Source: JBHHUI01 sp965248775
Lineage (GTDB): Bacteria > Chloroflexota > Anaerolineae > Anaerolineales > JBHHUI01
Assembly (NCBI GenBank): GCA_965248775.1
Contig: OZ252150.1
Coordinates: 744,001-808,000 of the forward strand
Reading direction: 5' to 3'
Length of the DNA: 64,000 nucleotides
Below the pieces are notes generated by a model, which saw nothing but the letters and a program-made list of their open reading frames with translations, was not told the DNA's origin and searched no databases. Of this stretch, positions 16,865 to 25,592 are shown piece after piece. A program made the position numbers and the translations under genes. Position 1 is the stretch's first letter, and each line of letters starts with the position of its first letter.

Positions 16865-18658
16865 TCACATCGCAGAGAATGATTCGACTGCGCCGGTTTG
16901 TACGCCCCAGAGCGAAGCATAAATACCATTTTGCGCTAACAATGCTGCGTGATCACCCTGTTCGTGTAGGCGACCCTTTTCCAGCACATAAATCCGGTCT
17001 GCGTTACGAATCGTGGACAGTCGATGGGCGATCACGATCGTTGTGCGATTTTTGACGATTCGTTCCAGCGAACGTTGAATTGCTGCTTCGGTCTCGTTGT
17101 CCACGGAAGAAGTTGCCTCGTCCAGCACAAGTACTGGCGGATCTTTGAGTACTGCCCGCGCAAGGGAGATACGTTGTCGCTGCCCGCCAGAGAGTTTCTG
17201 ACCCCGCTCGCCAACGATGGTGTCGTATCCCTCGGGAAGTTCGAGGATGAATTCATGTGCTTCGGCTGTTTGGGCGGCAGCAGTGAACTCTTCAAGCGAG
17301 GCGTCGAAAGAGCCGTAGGCGATATTTTCCCGCACCGTTCCGTGGAATAAGAATACATCCTGACTCACAAAGCCGATGGCGCGGCGCAAGTCGGACAGAT
17401 TCAATTCGCGGATGTCGATCCCATCCAGCGTTATTTGGCCGGATTGCACATCGTAGAAACGCAGTAAAAGTTTCACCACCGTTGTCTTGCCTGCTCCGGT
17501 CAGGCCCACCAACCCAATCGTTTGACCGGCGGAAATGTCCAAGGATAACCCTTGCAATACCGACCGGCCGTTTTGCGACCCATATTCAAACGAAACATCA
17601 TTCAGGCGCACGTGTCCTGTCGTGGCTTTTACTGCCAGGACCTGCGAACCGCTCTCAATTCCAGGTTTTGTGTCAAGTAGGTCAAGAACGCGAGCTGTGG
17701 AAGCCATCGCCCGCTGATAAAGGTCGAGCGTCTCCCCGAGACGGGTAAGCGGCCAGAGCAGCCGCTGCGTGATAAAGATCAACACGCTATAGAGACCGAT
17801 GTTAAGATCGCCGTTAAGAGCAAGCTGTCCGCCAAAGACCAGAATTGAAATGAAGCCCACCACGATAACCATACGGATCAGCGGCACGAATGCTGAGCTG
17901 AGTGTGATGGCCTCGCGGTTGCGTTCGCGATAGGCTTGGCTCTCCTTACGAATGCGGCCAACTTCGAAATGCTCCGCTGTGAAGCTTTTGATGGTTGCAA
18001 TTCCGCTCAGGTTGTTCGCCAACTGTCCGTTCAGTAGACCGACCTGCTCTCGAACGCGGGAATAAAGCGGTGCAAGCAGCCGTTGGTAGCGGATCGAACC
18101 CCAGATGATGAAGGGCATCGGCAGCACGGTCATCCAGGCAACAGAGGGTGCTGCAGCGAAGAAGACCGTGCCGATCACGATCATCGTTGTGAAGAGATGC
18201 AGGATTTCGTTTGCGCCGTTGTCGAGAAATCGTTCGAGTTGATTAATGTCATCGTTCAGGATGGACAGCAAGCCACCGGTGCTGCGGTCTTCGAAGTATG
18301 CCATCTCAAGCCCCTGTACATGGGCATAGGCCTCCATCCGCAGATCGTGCTCGATGCTCTGTGCTAGGTTCCGCCAAGTCACGCTGTAGGCATATTGAAA
18401 CGCAGATTCGAACGACCAAATGATGAACGTCAGGCCCGCCAAAATCCAAAGTTGCATAGTGACATCCGGAACGCCAAAGCTGGCTAAAATGGAATTCTCG
18501 CGTGCAACGACGATGTCGACGGCAGCCCCGATCAGAAAGGGTGGCATGAGGTCGAAGATAAGGTTGAGCACTGACCAGAGAGACGCAAGGATAATATTGC
18601 GACGGTAGGCGGTGGAGTAGCCCCACAGGCGGCGGAGCGGGTGAGTTGGTGATTTCAT
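16865..18658 (-). CDS. ABC exporter, fused permease and ATPase (MsbA-like)
   Basis: 597 residues from the ATG at 18658 (MKSPTHPLRRLWGYS). The N-terminal half has six membrane segments of a type I exporter. The C-terminal half is the ATPase: Walker A GLTGAGKTTVVK, Q-loop VSQDVFLFHG, signature LSGGQRQRISLARA, Walker B VLVLDEATSSVD and H-loop IVIAHRLSTI. Such proteins act as homodimers or heterodimers and export lipids, peptides or drugs; the substrate cannot be told. The frame extends to 18757, but that overlaps the divergent flavoprotein gene and has no ribosome site. Confidence 0.88.
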   Translation of the reverse strand: MKSPTHPLRRLWGYSTAYRRNIILASLWSVLNLIFDLMPPFLIGAAVDIVVARENSILASFGVPDVTMQLWILAGLTFIIWSFESAFQYAYSVTWRNLAQSIEHDLRMEAYAHVQGLEMAYFEDRSTGGLLSILNDDINQLERFLDNGANEILHLFTTMIVIGTVFFAAAPSVAWMTVLPMPFIIWGSIRYQRLLAPLYSRVREQVGLLNGQLANNLSGIATIKSFTAEHFEVGRIRKESQAYRERNREAITLSSAFVPLIRMVIVVGFISILVFGGQLALNGDLNIGLYSVLIFITQRLLWPLTRLGETLDLYQRAMASTARVLDLLDTKPGIESGSQVLAVKATTGHVRLNDVSFEYGSQNGRSVLQGLSLDISAGQTIGLVGLTGAGKTTVVKLLLRFYDVQSGQITLDGIDIRELNLSDLRRAIGFVSQDVFLFHGTVRENIAYGSFDASLEEFTAAAQTAEAHEFILELPEGYDTIVGERGQKLSGGQRQRISLARAVLKDPPVLVLDEATSSVDNETEAAIQRSLERIVKNRTTIVIAHRLSTIRNADRIYVLEKGRLHEQGDHAALLAQNGIYASLWGVQTGAVESFSAM

Positions 18659-18736
18659 AGAAGCCAATTGTACGCGTCTCATCCGACAGATTCCACTGTA
18701 CGTGCGATCAGGTATGATCGTCGTAAAAGGAGATTC

Positions 18737-18751
18737 ATGAAGATCCCATAA
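18737..18751 (+). other. four-codon leader ORF (MKIP) coupled to the next start
   Basis: ATG-AAG-ATC-CCA-TAA, placed 4 bases after AAAAGGAG (18725-18732). Its TAA shares its last A with the ATG of the downstream gene at 18751, and the two are in different frames. The ribosome site is better spaced for the mini-ORF than for the gene (18 bases), so the gene may be translated by termination-reinitiation. Confidence 0.4.
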
Positions 18752-19968
18752 TGGCAACGCATATTTACGATGTCGTCATCGTCGGCGCCGGTCCGGGTGG
18801 AACAGCTGCGGGTTATGCACTCGCGCAGCGTGGCCTGGATGTACTGCTGCTCGATAAGGCGAGCTTCCCTCGTGATAAAACTTGCGGTGATGCCCTTACC
18901 CCGCGCGCTGTGGCGGTTCTTGATTCGATGAGTATTTTGACGCAAGCGCGCGCAGCCGGTTTTGCAATCCACAAGTTGGATGTGGTTGTACCCAATGGCA
19001 ATGAATTGCAAGTGTCTTTAAGATCGACCGGTATTGAGCCGGACAACGCACTGGTTGTGCCACGCCTGGTATTGGACGATATTCTGCTCCGACATGCCCT
19101 ACGCGCGGGCGCTCAATTCCGCGCTGCTTTTCATGTTGAAAACATTGAAGCGCGCAAAGACAGAGTTGTCGTGCTGGGGAATCAAGAGCGAAATTCTGTA
19201 GAATTGGAAGCCCGTTTGGTGGTCGTCGCTGTGGGAGCGAGCACTCGTTTACTTCATAACACCGGACTGCTTGATGATGTTCCTCCACCGATCCTTGCCG
19301 TCCGCGCATATTTTGAGGGCGTCCGCGATGTGGATGACTCGATTCGCTTCCACTTTGATCAGGTGCCCTTACCGGGCTACGGCTGGCTATTTCCGACCGG
19401 ACCAAATTCTGCCAATATCGGCGCCGGTGTCATCGCATCAAACGGTCGCCGGAAACGCAAGCGAAGGGCGCACGTGGCGATGGAAGCATTGCAGCAGTCG
19501 CCGGTAGTCGCAGCAATGCTCTCGGAAGCAAGGCAGGTTGGCCCCGTTAAGGGGTTCCCCATCCGTACAGATTTTGCCACAGCCAAAACGTTCGGCAAAC
19601 GAGTCTTATTGGTCGGTGAGGCTGCCGGACTGGTCAACCCGCTGACCGGGGAGGGCATTGATTATGCGCTTGAGTCGGGATTGATCGCTGCGCAACGGGC
19701 GGCAGAAATGATCTCTGCAGATGATTATTCCGAACGCCAATATACCCACTATGATAGATTATTGCGGGAAAAATATCAGCGACTATTCGAATTCAGCAAT
19801 CGAATCCGTGCATTGAGTCTAAATCCGATTGCTCTCAATTCGCTTCAGCGCTGGGCGAACCGGCGAACAGATCTGACGGCGTTGCTCATCAGCATATCGC
19901 TTGGCGATCAACCTATCCCGGCAAAGATTACTCCCGCAGGGATTTTGCGCGTCCTGAGCGGGGCGTAG
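18751..19968 (+). CDS. geranylgeranyl-reductase-family flavoprotein
   Basis: 405 residues. DVVIVGAGPGGTAAGYALAQ is the FAD-binding dinucleotide fold; LLDKASFPRDKTCGDALTPRA is the substrate-pocket motif of the geranylgeranyl reductase family; VLLVGEAAGLVNPLTGEGI is the second FAD contact. Members reduce isoprenoid double bonds (menaquinone side chain, archaeal-type lipids, chlorophyll phytyl chain) or are related hydroxylases. No chlorophyll genes are in the window, so quinone or lipid side-chain reduction is more likely, an inference. Start at 18751 is set by the MKIP leader overlap. Confidence 0.82.
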   Translation: MATHIYDVVIVGAGPGGTAAGYALAQRGLDVLLLDKASFPRDKTCGDALTPRAVAVLDSMSILTQARAAGFAIHKLDVVVPNGNELQVSLRSTGIEPDNALVVPRLVLDDILLRHALRAGAQFRAAFHVENIEARKDRVVVLGNQERNSVELEARLVVVAVGASTRLLHNTGLLDDVPPPILAVRAYFEGVRDVDDSIRFHFDQVPLPGYGWLFPTGPNSANIGAGVIASNGRRKRKRRAHVAMEALQQSPVVAAMLSEARQVGPVKGFPIRTDFATAKTFGKRVLLVGEAAGLVNPLTGEGIDYALESGLIAAQRAAEMISADDYSERQYTHYDRLLREKYQRLFEFSNRIRALSLNPIALNSLQRWANRRTDLTALLISISLGDQPIPAKITPAGILRVLSGA

Positions 19969-19982
19969 CTCGCCAAACTTCG

Positions 19983-20840
19983 TTACCAATATTTTAAATC
20001 TCGTCTACAAAATTCTGCAAATGATGTAGGTTCGTGCCCAAGCAGCTCCCTCAGAGTCTCGGAGTTACCCGAGATACCAAACTCTTCGTAGTATTCGAAC
20101 ATCCTGAGAAGCGTATTGACCTGATAATCCCCGAGGCCGGACGCGCGTGAGTTTTTCTCCCACTCGGTTCTGCTCACTGCTTCGGCGACCACTTCTCGCT
20201 TGATCGTTTTGCCAATTTGTTGCGCTATCTGGTTCTGATCCAGTATTTCACCCCCAGCCAGTTCGTAAGTGGCCGAATTGTGAACCGAATTGGTCAGTAC
20301 TTGTGCAGCGACGGCAGCAACATTGGCCAGGTCCACCATTCCAATCTTTGCGGAGGCATCATATGGGATCGCAAACTTGCCTTCATTCAGGATCGACTCA
20401 CTATAGCCGATGATATTCTGCATATATGCCGTTGGCTGCAGGATTGTGTAATTCAGTCCGCTCTTAAGGAGACGTGCCTCTACCCGCGATTTCTGTAAGT
20501 GGTGAGGCATATCTGCATTCAGGGGATGCATTACCGAGTGATAGACAAAGAGCTCGACGCCGGCATTCTGCGCTGCCTGCATGGCAAGCGCAGCCAGTCC
20601 GAATTCGTCCGGGTGTATGTTCGGGAAGATGGCATAGACTGCTCTGACGCCTTCCATCGCCCGCGCGAGCGAGTCCGGCTCGGCCAGGTCGCCGGTCATG
20701 ACCGAACGCGCGCCATACATCAGCGCGCGGTTGAGCTGTGCTGTATTGCGCACCAGCGCCCGTGGATGTTCACCGACACTTACGAGGGCCTTAATCACTG
20801 CAATGCCGGTTTTTCCGGCCGCGCCAAAAATCAGAATCAT
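19983..20840 (-). CDS. NmrA-like NAD(P)-binding protein
   Basis: 285 residues. MILIFGAAGKTGIAVIKAL is a Rossmann nucleotide-binding start with the GxxGxxG pattern; ARSVMTGDLAEPDSLARAMEG and the Tyr-poor centre (LNYTILQPTAYMQN) match atypical short-chain reductases of the NmrA/HSCARG group, which act as redox sensors or reductases. No catalytic YxxxK is obvious. Convergent with the flavoprotein gene, 14 bases apart. Confidence 0.75.
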   Translation of the reverse strand: MILIFGAAGKTGIAVIKALVSVGEHPRALVRNTAQLNRALMYGARSVMTGDLAEPDSLARAMEGVRAVYAIFPNIHPDEFGLAALAMQAAQNAGVELFVYHSVMHPLNADMPHHLQKSRVEARLLKSGLNYTILQPTAYMQNIIGYSESILNEGKFAIPYDASAKIGMVDLANVAAVAAQVLTNSVHNSATYELAGGEILDQNQIAQQIGKTIKREVVAEAVSRTEWEKNSRASGLGDYQVNTLLRMFEYYEEFGISGNSETLRELLGHEPTSFAEFCRRDLKYW

Positions 20841-20850
20841 TTATAGATTC

Positions 20851-21522
20851 TCAGAGTTGGGCCGAGGGGCAGATGTCGTTGAGGATGCATTGCGCACACT
20901 TGGGGCGGCGAGCAATACACACACGGCGACCATGGAAGATGAACAGGTGCGAGATGTGGATCCAATCTTCGTGTGGAACCAGCGCTATCAGGTCGCGCTC
21001 AACTTTCACCGGCTCTGAGAATTCGGTCAGGTCGAGCAATTTGGAGAGCCGTTTCACATGTGTATCAACAACGATACCATCGGCGATTTCATATCCGACC
21101 CCGAGCACCACATTGGCCGTTTTACGCGCAACGCCGGGCAAAGTAAGGAGGGCATCCATCTCCGCGGGAACGGTCCCCTCATGTTCCAGCACAATCTTCC
21201 GGCTGGCGGATTGAATATGCTTTGCCTTCTGCCGAAAGAACCCGGTGCTGCGAATTGCGGTCTCTAGTTCCTCGCGATCTGCTGCCGCCATCGTTTCTGG
21301 ATTGGGATATCGTTCAAATAATTCCGGCGTGACCATGTTGACGCGCTCGTCCGTGCATTGCGCCGACAGCATCGTAGCAACCAGCAATTGATAGGGGTTC
21401 TCAAAATGAAGGGCACAGCGAGCATCTGGATGTGCTTCCCGCAACCGGGAGATGATTTCCGCGATGCGGACTTCCGGTGAGGATGCTGGGGTCAGGTTGC
21501 TCCGAGTTGCTTTAGTTTTCAC
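20851..21522 (-). CDS. nth: endonuclease III
   Basis: 223 residues from the GTG at 21522, which overlaps the stop of the upstream gene by 11 bases; the length matches the family. It is a base-excision glycosylase/AP lyase. The helix-hairpin-helix LPGVARKTANVVLG contains the catalytic K134, and D153 lies in VVDTHVKRLS. The C-terminal [4Fe-4S] loop has C202, C209, C212 and C218 (C-x6-C-x2-C-x5-C). All key residues are present. It is coupled to the ferredoxin-like gene ahead of it. Confidence 0.93.
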   Translation of the reverse strand: MKTKATRSNLTPASSPEVRIAEIISRLREAHPDARCALHFENPYQLLVATMLSAQCTDERVNMVTPELFERYPNPETMAAADREELETAIRSTGFFRQKAKHIQSASRKIVLEHEGTVPAEMDALLTLPGVARKTANVVLGVGYEIADGIVVDTHVKRLSKLLDLTEFSEPVKVERDLIALVPHEDWIHISHLFIFHGRRVCIARRPKCAQCILNDICPSAQL

Positions 21523-22225
21523 CAATGCGCTTAAAGTAATCGTTTTGTTCTTCAGGCGTAAGTCCCATCCGTCCACGCCATAATCCCATCGGCAGATCAC
21601 CGCTATCGTTATAGGCAGCTAAAATGTGCGCAACATCGGGAGGGGTTACATAGCCATACCAATCGCCGGGTGGATAGACCAGGATATTGCCTGCAAAGCG
21701 ATGTCCGCCAACGTGGCTGCTCCTATAGAGGTGTACTCGTTCTTCCAATCCCAGAGAAGCTACCCCCTTCTGGAACCGTTTGAATAAAGGCGGGCCGCAC
21801 TCGCCGCAGCGTGCATCGCGTTCACCGTGTGTGCAGACGAAGATATGCTGACCGGTGAGCGGCTTGTGACTGAGTTGGTTTGCTGCTTTCCCACCGAGAA
21901 GATGATCAGTGATAAGTGCAGGAATGTCTTCTACTGTCAGGCTGATATAGCGAAGCATATCCGGGAAGATGAGCACATCGTTGCCTGCACTATCGCTGGG
22001 TGCATCGCAGGCAGTCAATTTCACAGGTCGTGCGAAATTCATGCTTTCTGCCGCGAGCTGCTCGGCGAGGCTCTGAACAAAACCGCCACCGGCTTCGATT
22101 TTTGCAGACCAGTTTTCGTTGCCGGTGCAGACGATGAGATGGCGTTCGTAAAACTTCACTGTGGCAGTGAGTGATTCATCGCTTTGCAGCGCTTCGGATA
22201 TTGTCGTATTAGTGTCGGTGGTCAT
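21512..22225 (-). CDS. sucrase/ferredoxin-like (Apd1-type) thioredoxin-fold protein
   Basis: 237 residues from the ATG at 22225. The C-terminal half has IFVCTHGERDARCGECGPPLFKRF and, further on, SSHVGGHRFAGNILVYPPGDWYG, the signature of the sucrase/ferredoxin-like family (yeast Apd1, bacterial [2Fe-2S] ferredoxin-like domains). In Apd1 the cluster is held by Cys and His ligands; the CTHG...CGEC and HVGGH motifs are the probable ligands here. Role unknown. Translationally coupled to nth. Confidence 0.78.
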   Translation of the reverse strand: MTTDTNTTISEALQSDESLTATVKFYERHLIVCTGNENWSAKIEAGGGFVQSLAEQLAAESMNFARPVKLTACDAPSDSAGNDVLIFPDMLRYISLTVEDIPALITDHLLGGKAANQLSHKPLTGQHIFVCTHGERDARCGECGPPLFKRFQKGVASLGLEERVHLYRSSHVGGHRFAGNILVYPPGDWYGYVTPPDVAHILAAYNDSGDLPMGLWRGRMGLTPEEQNDYFKRIGEN

Positions 22226-22393
22226 CAATCGGATCCTTGTTCCTGTCGCCGGCGCATTATGAAGGCTGCCCGCTCGGGCGTCAATGACTCCAGTGGAGGC
22301 TACTTAGCTTTCTTGCAATAAAAGAGAGTTGATTGTGCTATCCAGCTGGAATACTGAGGGCAATGGCATTATTGCTGCACATTGATAGAGGTA

Positions 22394-23398
22394 TTAAACC
22401 GATAGCTCACCAGTCTTGATAATTTCGGCGACAACATGTAGAAACACCGGTGTGAGTTCTGGATCAAAATGAATGCCCGCATTCTGCTGGATGTATTTGC
22501 CCACCTCCACAGCTGAGCGGGCAGGGTGATATGGACGCGATGTGCTCAATGCATCGAATACATCCGCAAACGCCAGCAAGCGCGCTTCCACAGGAATGTC
22601 GTTCCCACTTAAACCGCGTGGGTAGCCAGAGCCATCCCAGCGCTCATGATGATAAAGTACGTAGGGAATTGTGTCCTGCAAGTGTTCTATTTGATGCAGG
22701 ATTTTGGCTCCGGCAACGGTGTGTTGCTTCATCAAATTCCACTCGTCTTCGTCAACGGGACCATCCTTGTTAAGCACCTGATCGGGCACAGTAATTTTGC
22801 CAATGTCGTGCAGTCGGGCGCCAAACTCCAAGCGGCGCATCTCGCTCTCCGGCCAACCTAACAGCAGCGCCAGTTTGCGCGCATAGATAGCAACGCGTTC
22901 GACATGGCCACCCGTGTATCGGTCCCGGCCTTCAATGCTGTTGGCAAGTACATTCACCGTCTCAAGATATGCGTGTGATATTTGGGCAATCTCAACTTCC
23001 GCCGCCCGCAGTAAGCGCACATTCACAATCGCGAGCAGGTCCTCATCTCGGATCGGCTTTGTGAGGTAATCTTCAACACCAAGCGCGCGGCCTCTCTGGA
23101 TGTCTTCCGGCGAATCGTTGGCGGTTAGAAAGATGAATGGAATTGTGACCAAACTGGGCAGTTTGCGGATTTCTTTATAGAGTTCGATGCCGTCCATCTG
23201 GGGCATATTGATATCTGAAAGGATCAAATTCGGCGCGGCTTTTCGAATCCGGGCGAGGGCAGCCTTGCCATGTGGAGCCTCTTCGACCTGATACCCTTCC
23301 AATTTCAAAAGGCGGGTTAACGAACGACGAATATCGTTGCTGTCCTCGACCACGAGGATATGCTTGGCCGGTACAGTGAGCGGGAGAAAATTGTTCAT
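22394..23398 (-). CDS. response regulator with HD-GYP phosphodiesterase domain
   Basis: 334 residues. Receiver domain (about 12-130) with E18/D19, phosphoacceptor D62 (LSDINMPQMDG) and TKPIRDEDL. The output is HD-GYP: GGHVERVAIYARKLA, RLHDIGKITVPD, HTVAGAKIL and HHERWDGSGYPRGLSG, all metal and signature residues present. It is expected to degrade cyclic-di-GMP to pGpG or GMP. It would oppose the GGDEF proteins at 55.7-60 kb. No cognate kinase is adjacent. Confidence 0.92.
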   Translation of the reverse strand: MNNFLPLTVPAKHILVVEDSNDIRRSLTRLLKLEGYQVEEAPHGKAALARIRKAAPNLILSDINMPQMDGIELYKEIRKLPSLVTIPFIFLTANDSPEDIQRGRALGVEDYLTKPIRDEDLLAIVNVRLLRAAEVEIAQISHAYLETVNVLANSIEGRDRYTGGHVERVAIYARKLALLLGWPESEMRRLEFGARLHDIGKITVPDQVLNKDGPVDEDEWNLMKQHTVAGAKILHQIEHLQDTIPYVLYHHERWDGSGYPRGLSGNDIPVEARLLAFADVFDALSTSRPYHPARSAVEVGKYIQQNAGIHFDPELTPVFLHVVAEIIKTGELSV

Positions 23399-23446
23399 CG
23401 TAAGAGCGCTAAAGTTGCGGGGAGTGACCCTGTAGCGGAGAGGGCA

Positions 23447-24268
23447 TCAATTAATTCGGGCAAGCTTTTCGAGCAATTGCCCGAGACTATCCTTGACGAG
23501 TTCGGCGTCTGGTGCGTCCAGTGTATTACGCAAATACGAGTCTAGGAAATGGGCGGCGTGATGAGCCGAACCCCGCCGAAAGTGGAGGATGCCCAGATCG
23601 CGCAGGTGTTCGCCACGGTCCGGTTGCACCAGTCGTAGTCGGTCGAGCGCTGCAATTGCTTCTTCCCACGCTTCGCGACCGACATACACAAATTTGAGAT
23701 TATTAAGCATACGAGCAAGTATATTGTGCGGGCCGACTGGCGCAAGCCAAGCCTGTTGAAATGGACCTTTATACCGGGTTGTTCGACGCACAAGTTGGAT
23801 GCAGTCGTCGCGCTTGAGAGTGCGTCCACTGTTGAACGGATCGAGGAGCACCAAATCCGAATCGCTGCCCACCCGAGCAATGAAATGTCCAGGCAACCCA
23901 ACGCCCGCGGCGGGAATTTCCATACGCCTCGCAACTTCCACGTATAAAACTGTAAGGCTGATCGGAAGGCCAAGTTGCCGATCGAGTACTTCGTTCAGAA
24001 AGCTATTGCGGGGATCAGCGAAGTCGTCTCGGTTGCCCCGAAACCCGAGGTCTTGGAAAAGATAACGAGACAATGCAACCGCTCGCTCGCTCATTTCACC
24101 TTCGTCGGGTATTGCTTCCCGTGCCGAGAGCGCGAGGCGTTCGACCCGATCCACGTAGTGTTCGAGGTCGAGTGTGGGATAGGAAATCTCGCGTGCGAAG
24201 CGCAGATTGGCCCGCAGGAGATTTATTTGACTGCGAGTAAGTTCATCTCGAAATGACATACCAGCCAT
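23447..24268 (-). CDS. SirB1-family transglutaminase-like protein
   Basis: 271 to 273 residues depending on start (ATG at 24268 or 24259). The family signature is clear: DDFADPRNSFLNEVLDRQLGLPISLTVLYVEVARR and GLPGHFIARVG, followed by a C-terminal TPR-like helical pair. SirB1/YchA proteins have a degenerate transglutaminase fold and no established reaction. A TATAAT on this strand (24281-24276) ends 7 bases before the ATG at 24268, so the message may be leaderless and start there. Confidence 0.8.
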   Translation of the reverse strand: MAGMSFRDELTRSQINLLRANLRFAREISYPTLDLEHYVDRVERLALSAREAIPDEGEMSERAVALSRYLFQDLGFRGNRDDFADPRNSFLNEVLDRQLGLPISLTVLYVEVARRMEIPAAGVGLPGHFIARVGSDSDLVLLDPFNSGRTLKRDDCIQLVRRTTRYKGPFQQAWLAPVGPHNILARMLNNLKFVYVGREAWEEAIAALDRLRLVQPDRGEHLRDLGILHFRRGSAHHAAHFLDSYLRNTLDAPDAELVKDSLGQLLEKLARIN

Positions 24269-24354
24269 GGATAGAATTATACTGCCGGATAGAATTTCGC
24301 ACGCTTGATTTCATTGGCGTTCATTGTATAGTGCAGCTAATCAAAGGAGAATCT

Positions 24355-25023
24355 ATGCCCGACTTGAAGTTAATTCCACTTCCTGATTTTCAGTCTTATC
24401 CAGCGCAGGAAATGCAAGCGCGAGCAGCAGACTTATATACCAGCCTGGCACGCCGGCGCACGGTCAGAGATTTTTCTGACAAACCAATCCCACCAAATGT
24501 ACTTGATGATTGTCTGCGGGTGGCCGGATCAGCTCCCAACGGGGCCAACATGCAACCCTGGCATTTTGTTGTTGTCACTGATCCGCAGGTCAAATCGAAA
24601 ATTCGTGTTGCGGCGGAAGAAGAAGAGCGCGCTTTCTATTCTGAGCGAGCATCACCCGAATGGCTTGAAGCACTCCGGCCTCTTGGAACAGACTCAAATA
24701 AACCTTTCCTCGAAACTGCTCCGGCGCTGGTCGTCATTTTTGCCCAGAGTTACGGCTTGCTACCCGACGGCCGTCGTGTCAAACACTACTATGCCCAAGA
24801 GTCTGTTGGCATCGCCACGGGCATGTTGATCATTGCTGTCCATAATGCCGGCTTGGCCTCGCTGACACATACGCCCAGCCCTATGAAATTTCTGAATTCA
24901 ATCCTGAACCGCCCCAACAACGAAAAGCCGTTCCTCGTTCTCGTGGTTGGCTATCCCGCAGACAATGCGCAGGTGCCAGACATTACAAAAAAGCCTCTCG
25001 ATGAGATTGTAAGCTTTGTCTAG
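24355..25023 (+). CDS. iodotyrosine-deiodinase-like nitroreductase (FMN)
   Basis: 222 residues from the ATG at 24355, just after AAAGGAG. RRTVRDFSDKPIP and SAPNGANMQPWHFVVV are the FMN-binding nitroreductase motifs. The subfamily marks of iodotyrosine deiodinase are present: EEEERAFYSERASPEW holds E91 and Y95, and LGTDSNKPFLETAP holds K116, equivalent to the human Glu157, Tyr161 and Lys182 lid residues that bind the halotyrosine zwitterion. The C-terminal KPLDEIV also matches. Known bacterial homologues remove iodide or bromide from halotyrosines. Function as a dehalogenase is inferred from these three residues. Confidence 0.82.
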   Translation: MPDLKLIPLPDFQSYPAQEMQARAADLYTSLARRRTVRDFSDKPIPPNVLDDCLRVAGSAPNGANMQPWHFVVVTDPQVKSKIRVAAEEEERAFYSERASPEWLEALRPLGTDSNKPFLETAPALVVIFAQSYGLLPDGRRVKHYYAQESVGIATGMLIIAVHNAGLASLTHTPSPMKFLNSILNRPNNEKPFLVLVVGYPADNAQVPDITKKPLDEIVSFV

Positions 25024-25091
25024 AGGCTTCAGAACTTTCGTATTGGGTGCGATGTATGGCAGCGGATGTCTTTTTTCTCCTGGTGAAAAGA

Positions 25092-25505
25092 TTAATCGGC
25101 GGGATCTTCAGGTGATGCTGAACCAGTGGTTGGTGCCTGAGCTTCACCGGTATCCGGATCACTTGGCGCCATTTTGGCCGAAAATTGCACCAGTTCTGCA
25201 TTAATGCGTTCCAGGATGTCCGTGACATTTGTACGTACAGAATCCTCTAATTCGCCACTGCGGATTTTCTCCTCGATCTGAGAGAAGCCAGCGCGGACCC
25301 GTTCACTGACATCTTCCAGATCCAAATCATCCGTGGTATCTTCTAATGCAGCCAACACACCGCTGATCCCCTTCTCGACGCTTCTTTGCAGTTCCTTTCG
25401 CTCTACACTTTCCCAGGTTGACTGTAAAGCGTTCACCAGATTGCTGCCAAGCTCGCGCAGATCGTCGGTAATGGACTCGCTTGTGGGAGTTTGTTCTTCC
25501 GGCAT
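25092..25505 (-). CDS. hypothetical acidic helical protein
   Basis: 137 residues from the ATG at 25505 (AGGTGA upstream). Not recognised. It is acidic and consists mainly of amphipathic helices (ELGSNLVNALQSTWESVERKEL, then VSERVRAGFSQIEEKIRSGEL), with a low-complexity tail rich in Pro, Thr, Ser and Asp. No signal peptide or membrane segment. Divergent from the ABC exporter at 25593. Confidence 0.6.
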   Translation of the reverse strand: MPEEQTPTSESITDDLRELGSNLVNALQSTWESVERKELQRSVEKGISGVLAALEDTTDDLDLEDVSERVRAGFSQIEEKIRSGELEDSVRTNVTDILERINAELVQFSAKMAPSDPDTGEAQAPTTGSASPEDPAD

Positions 25506-25592
25506 AGTATTCACCTGATTTAAGTCAAAATGACGTTACAATATGTCTTGTCCCTAATTGTAGCTTATCGGAATAGATAGGAGCGAGCAAAG

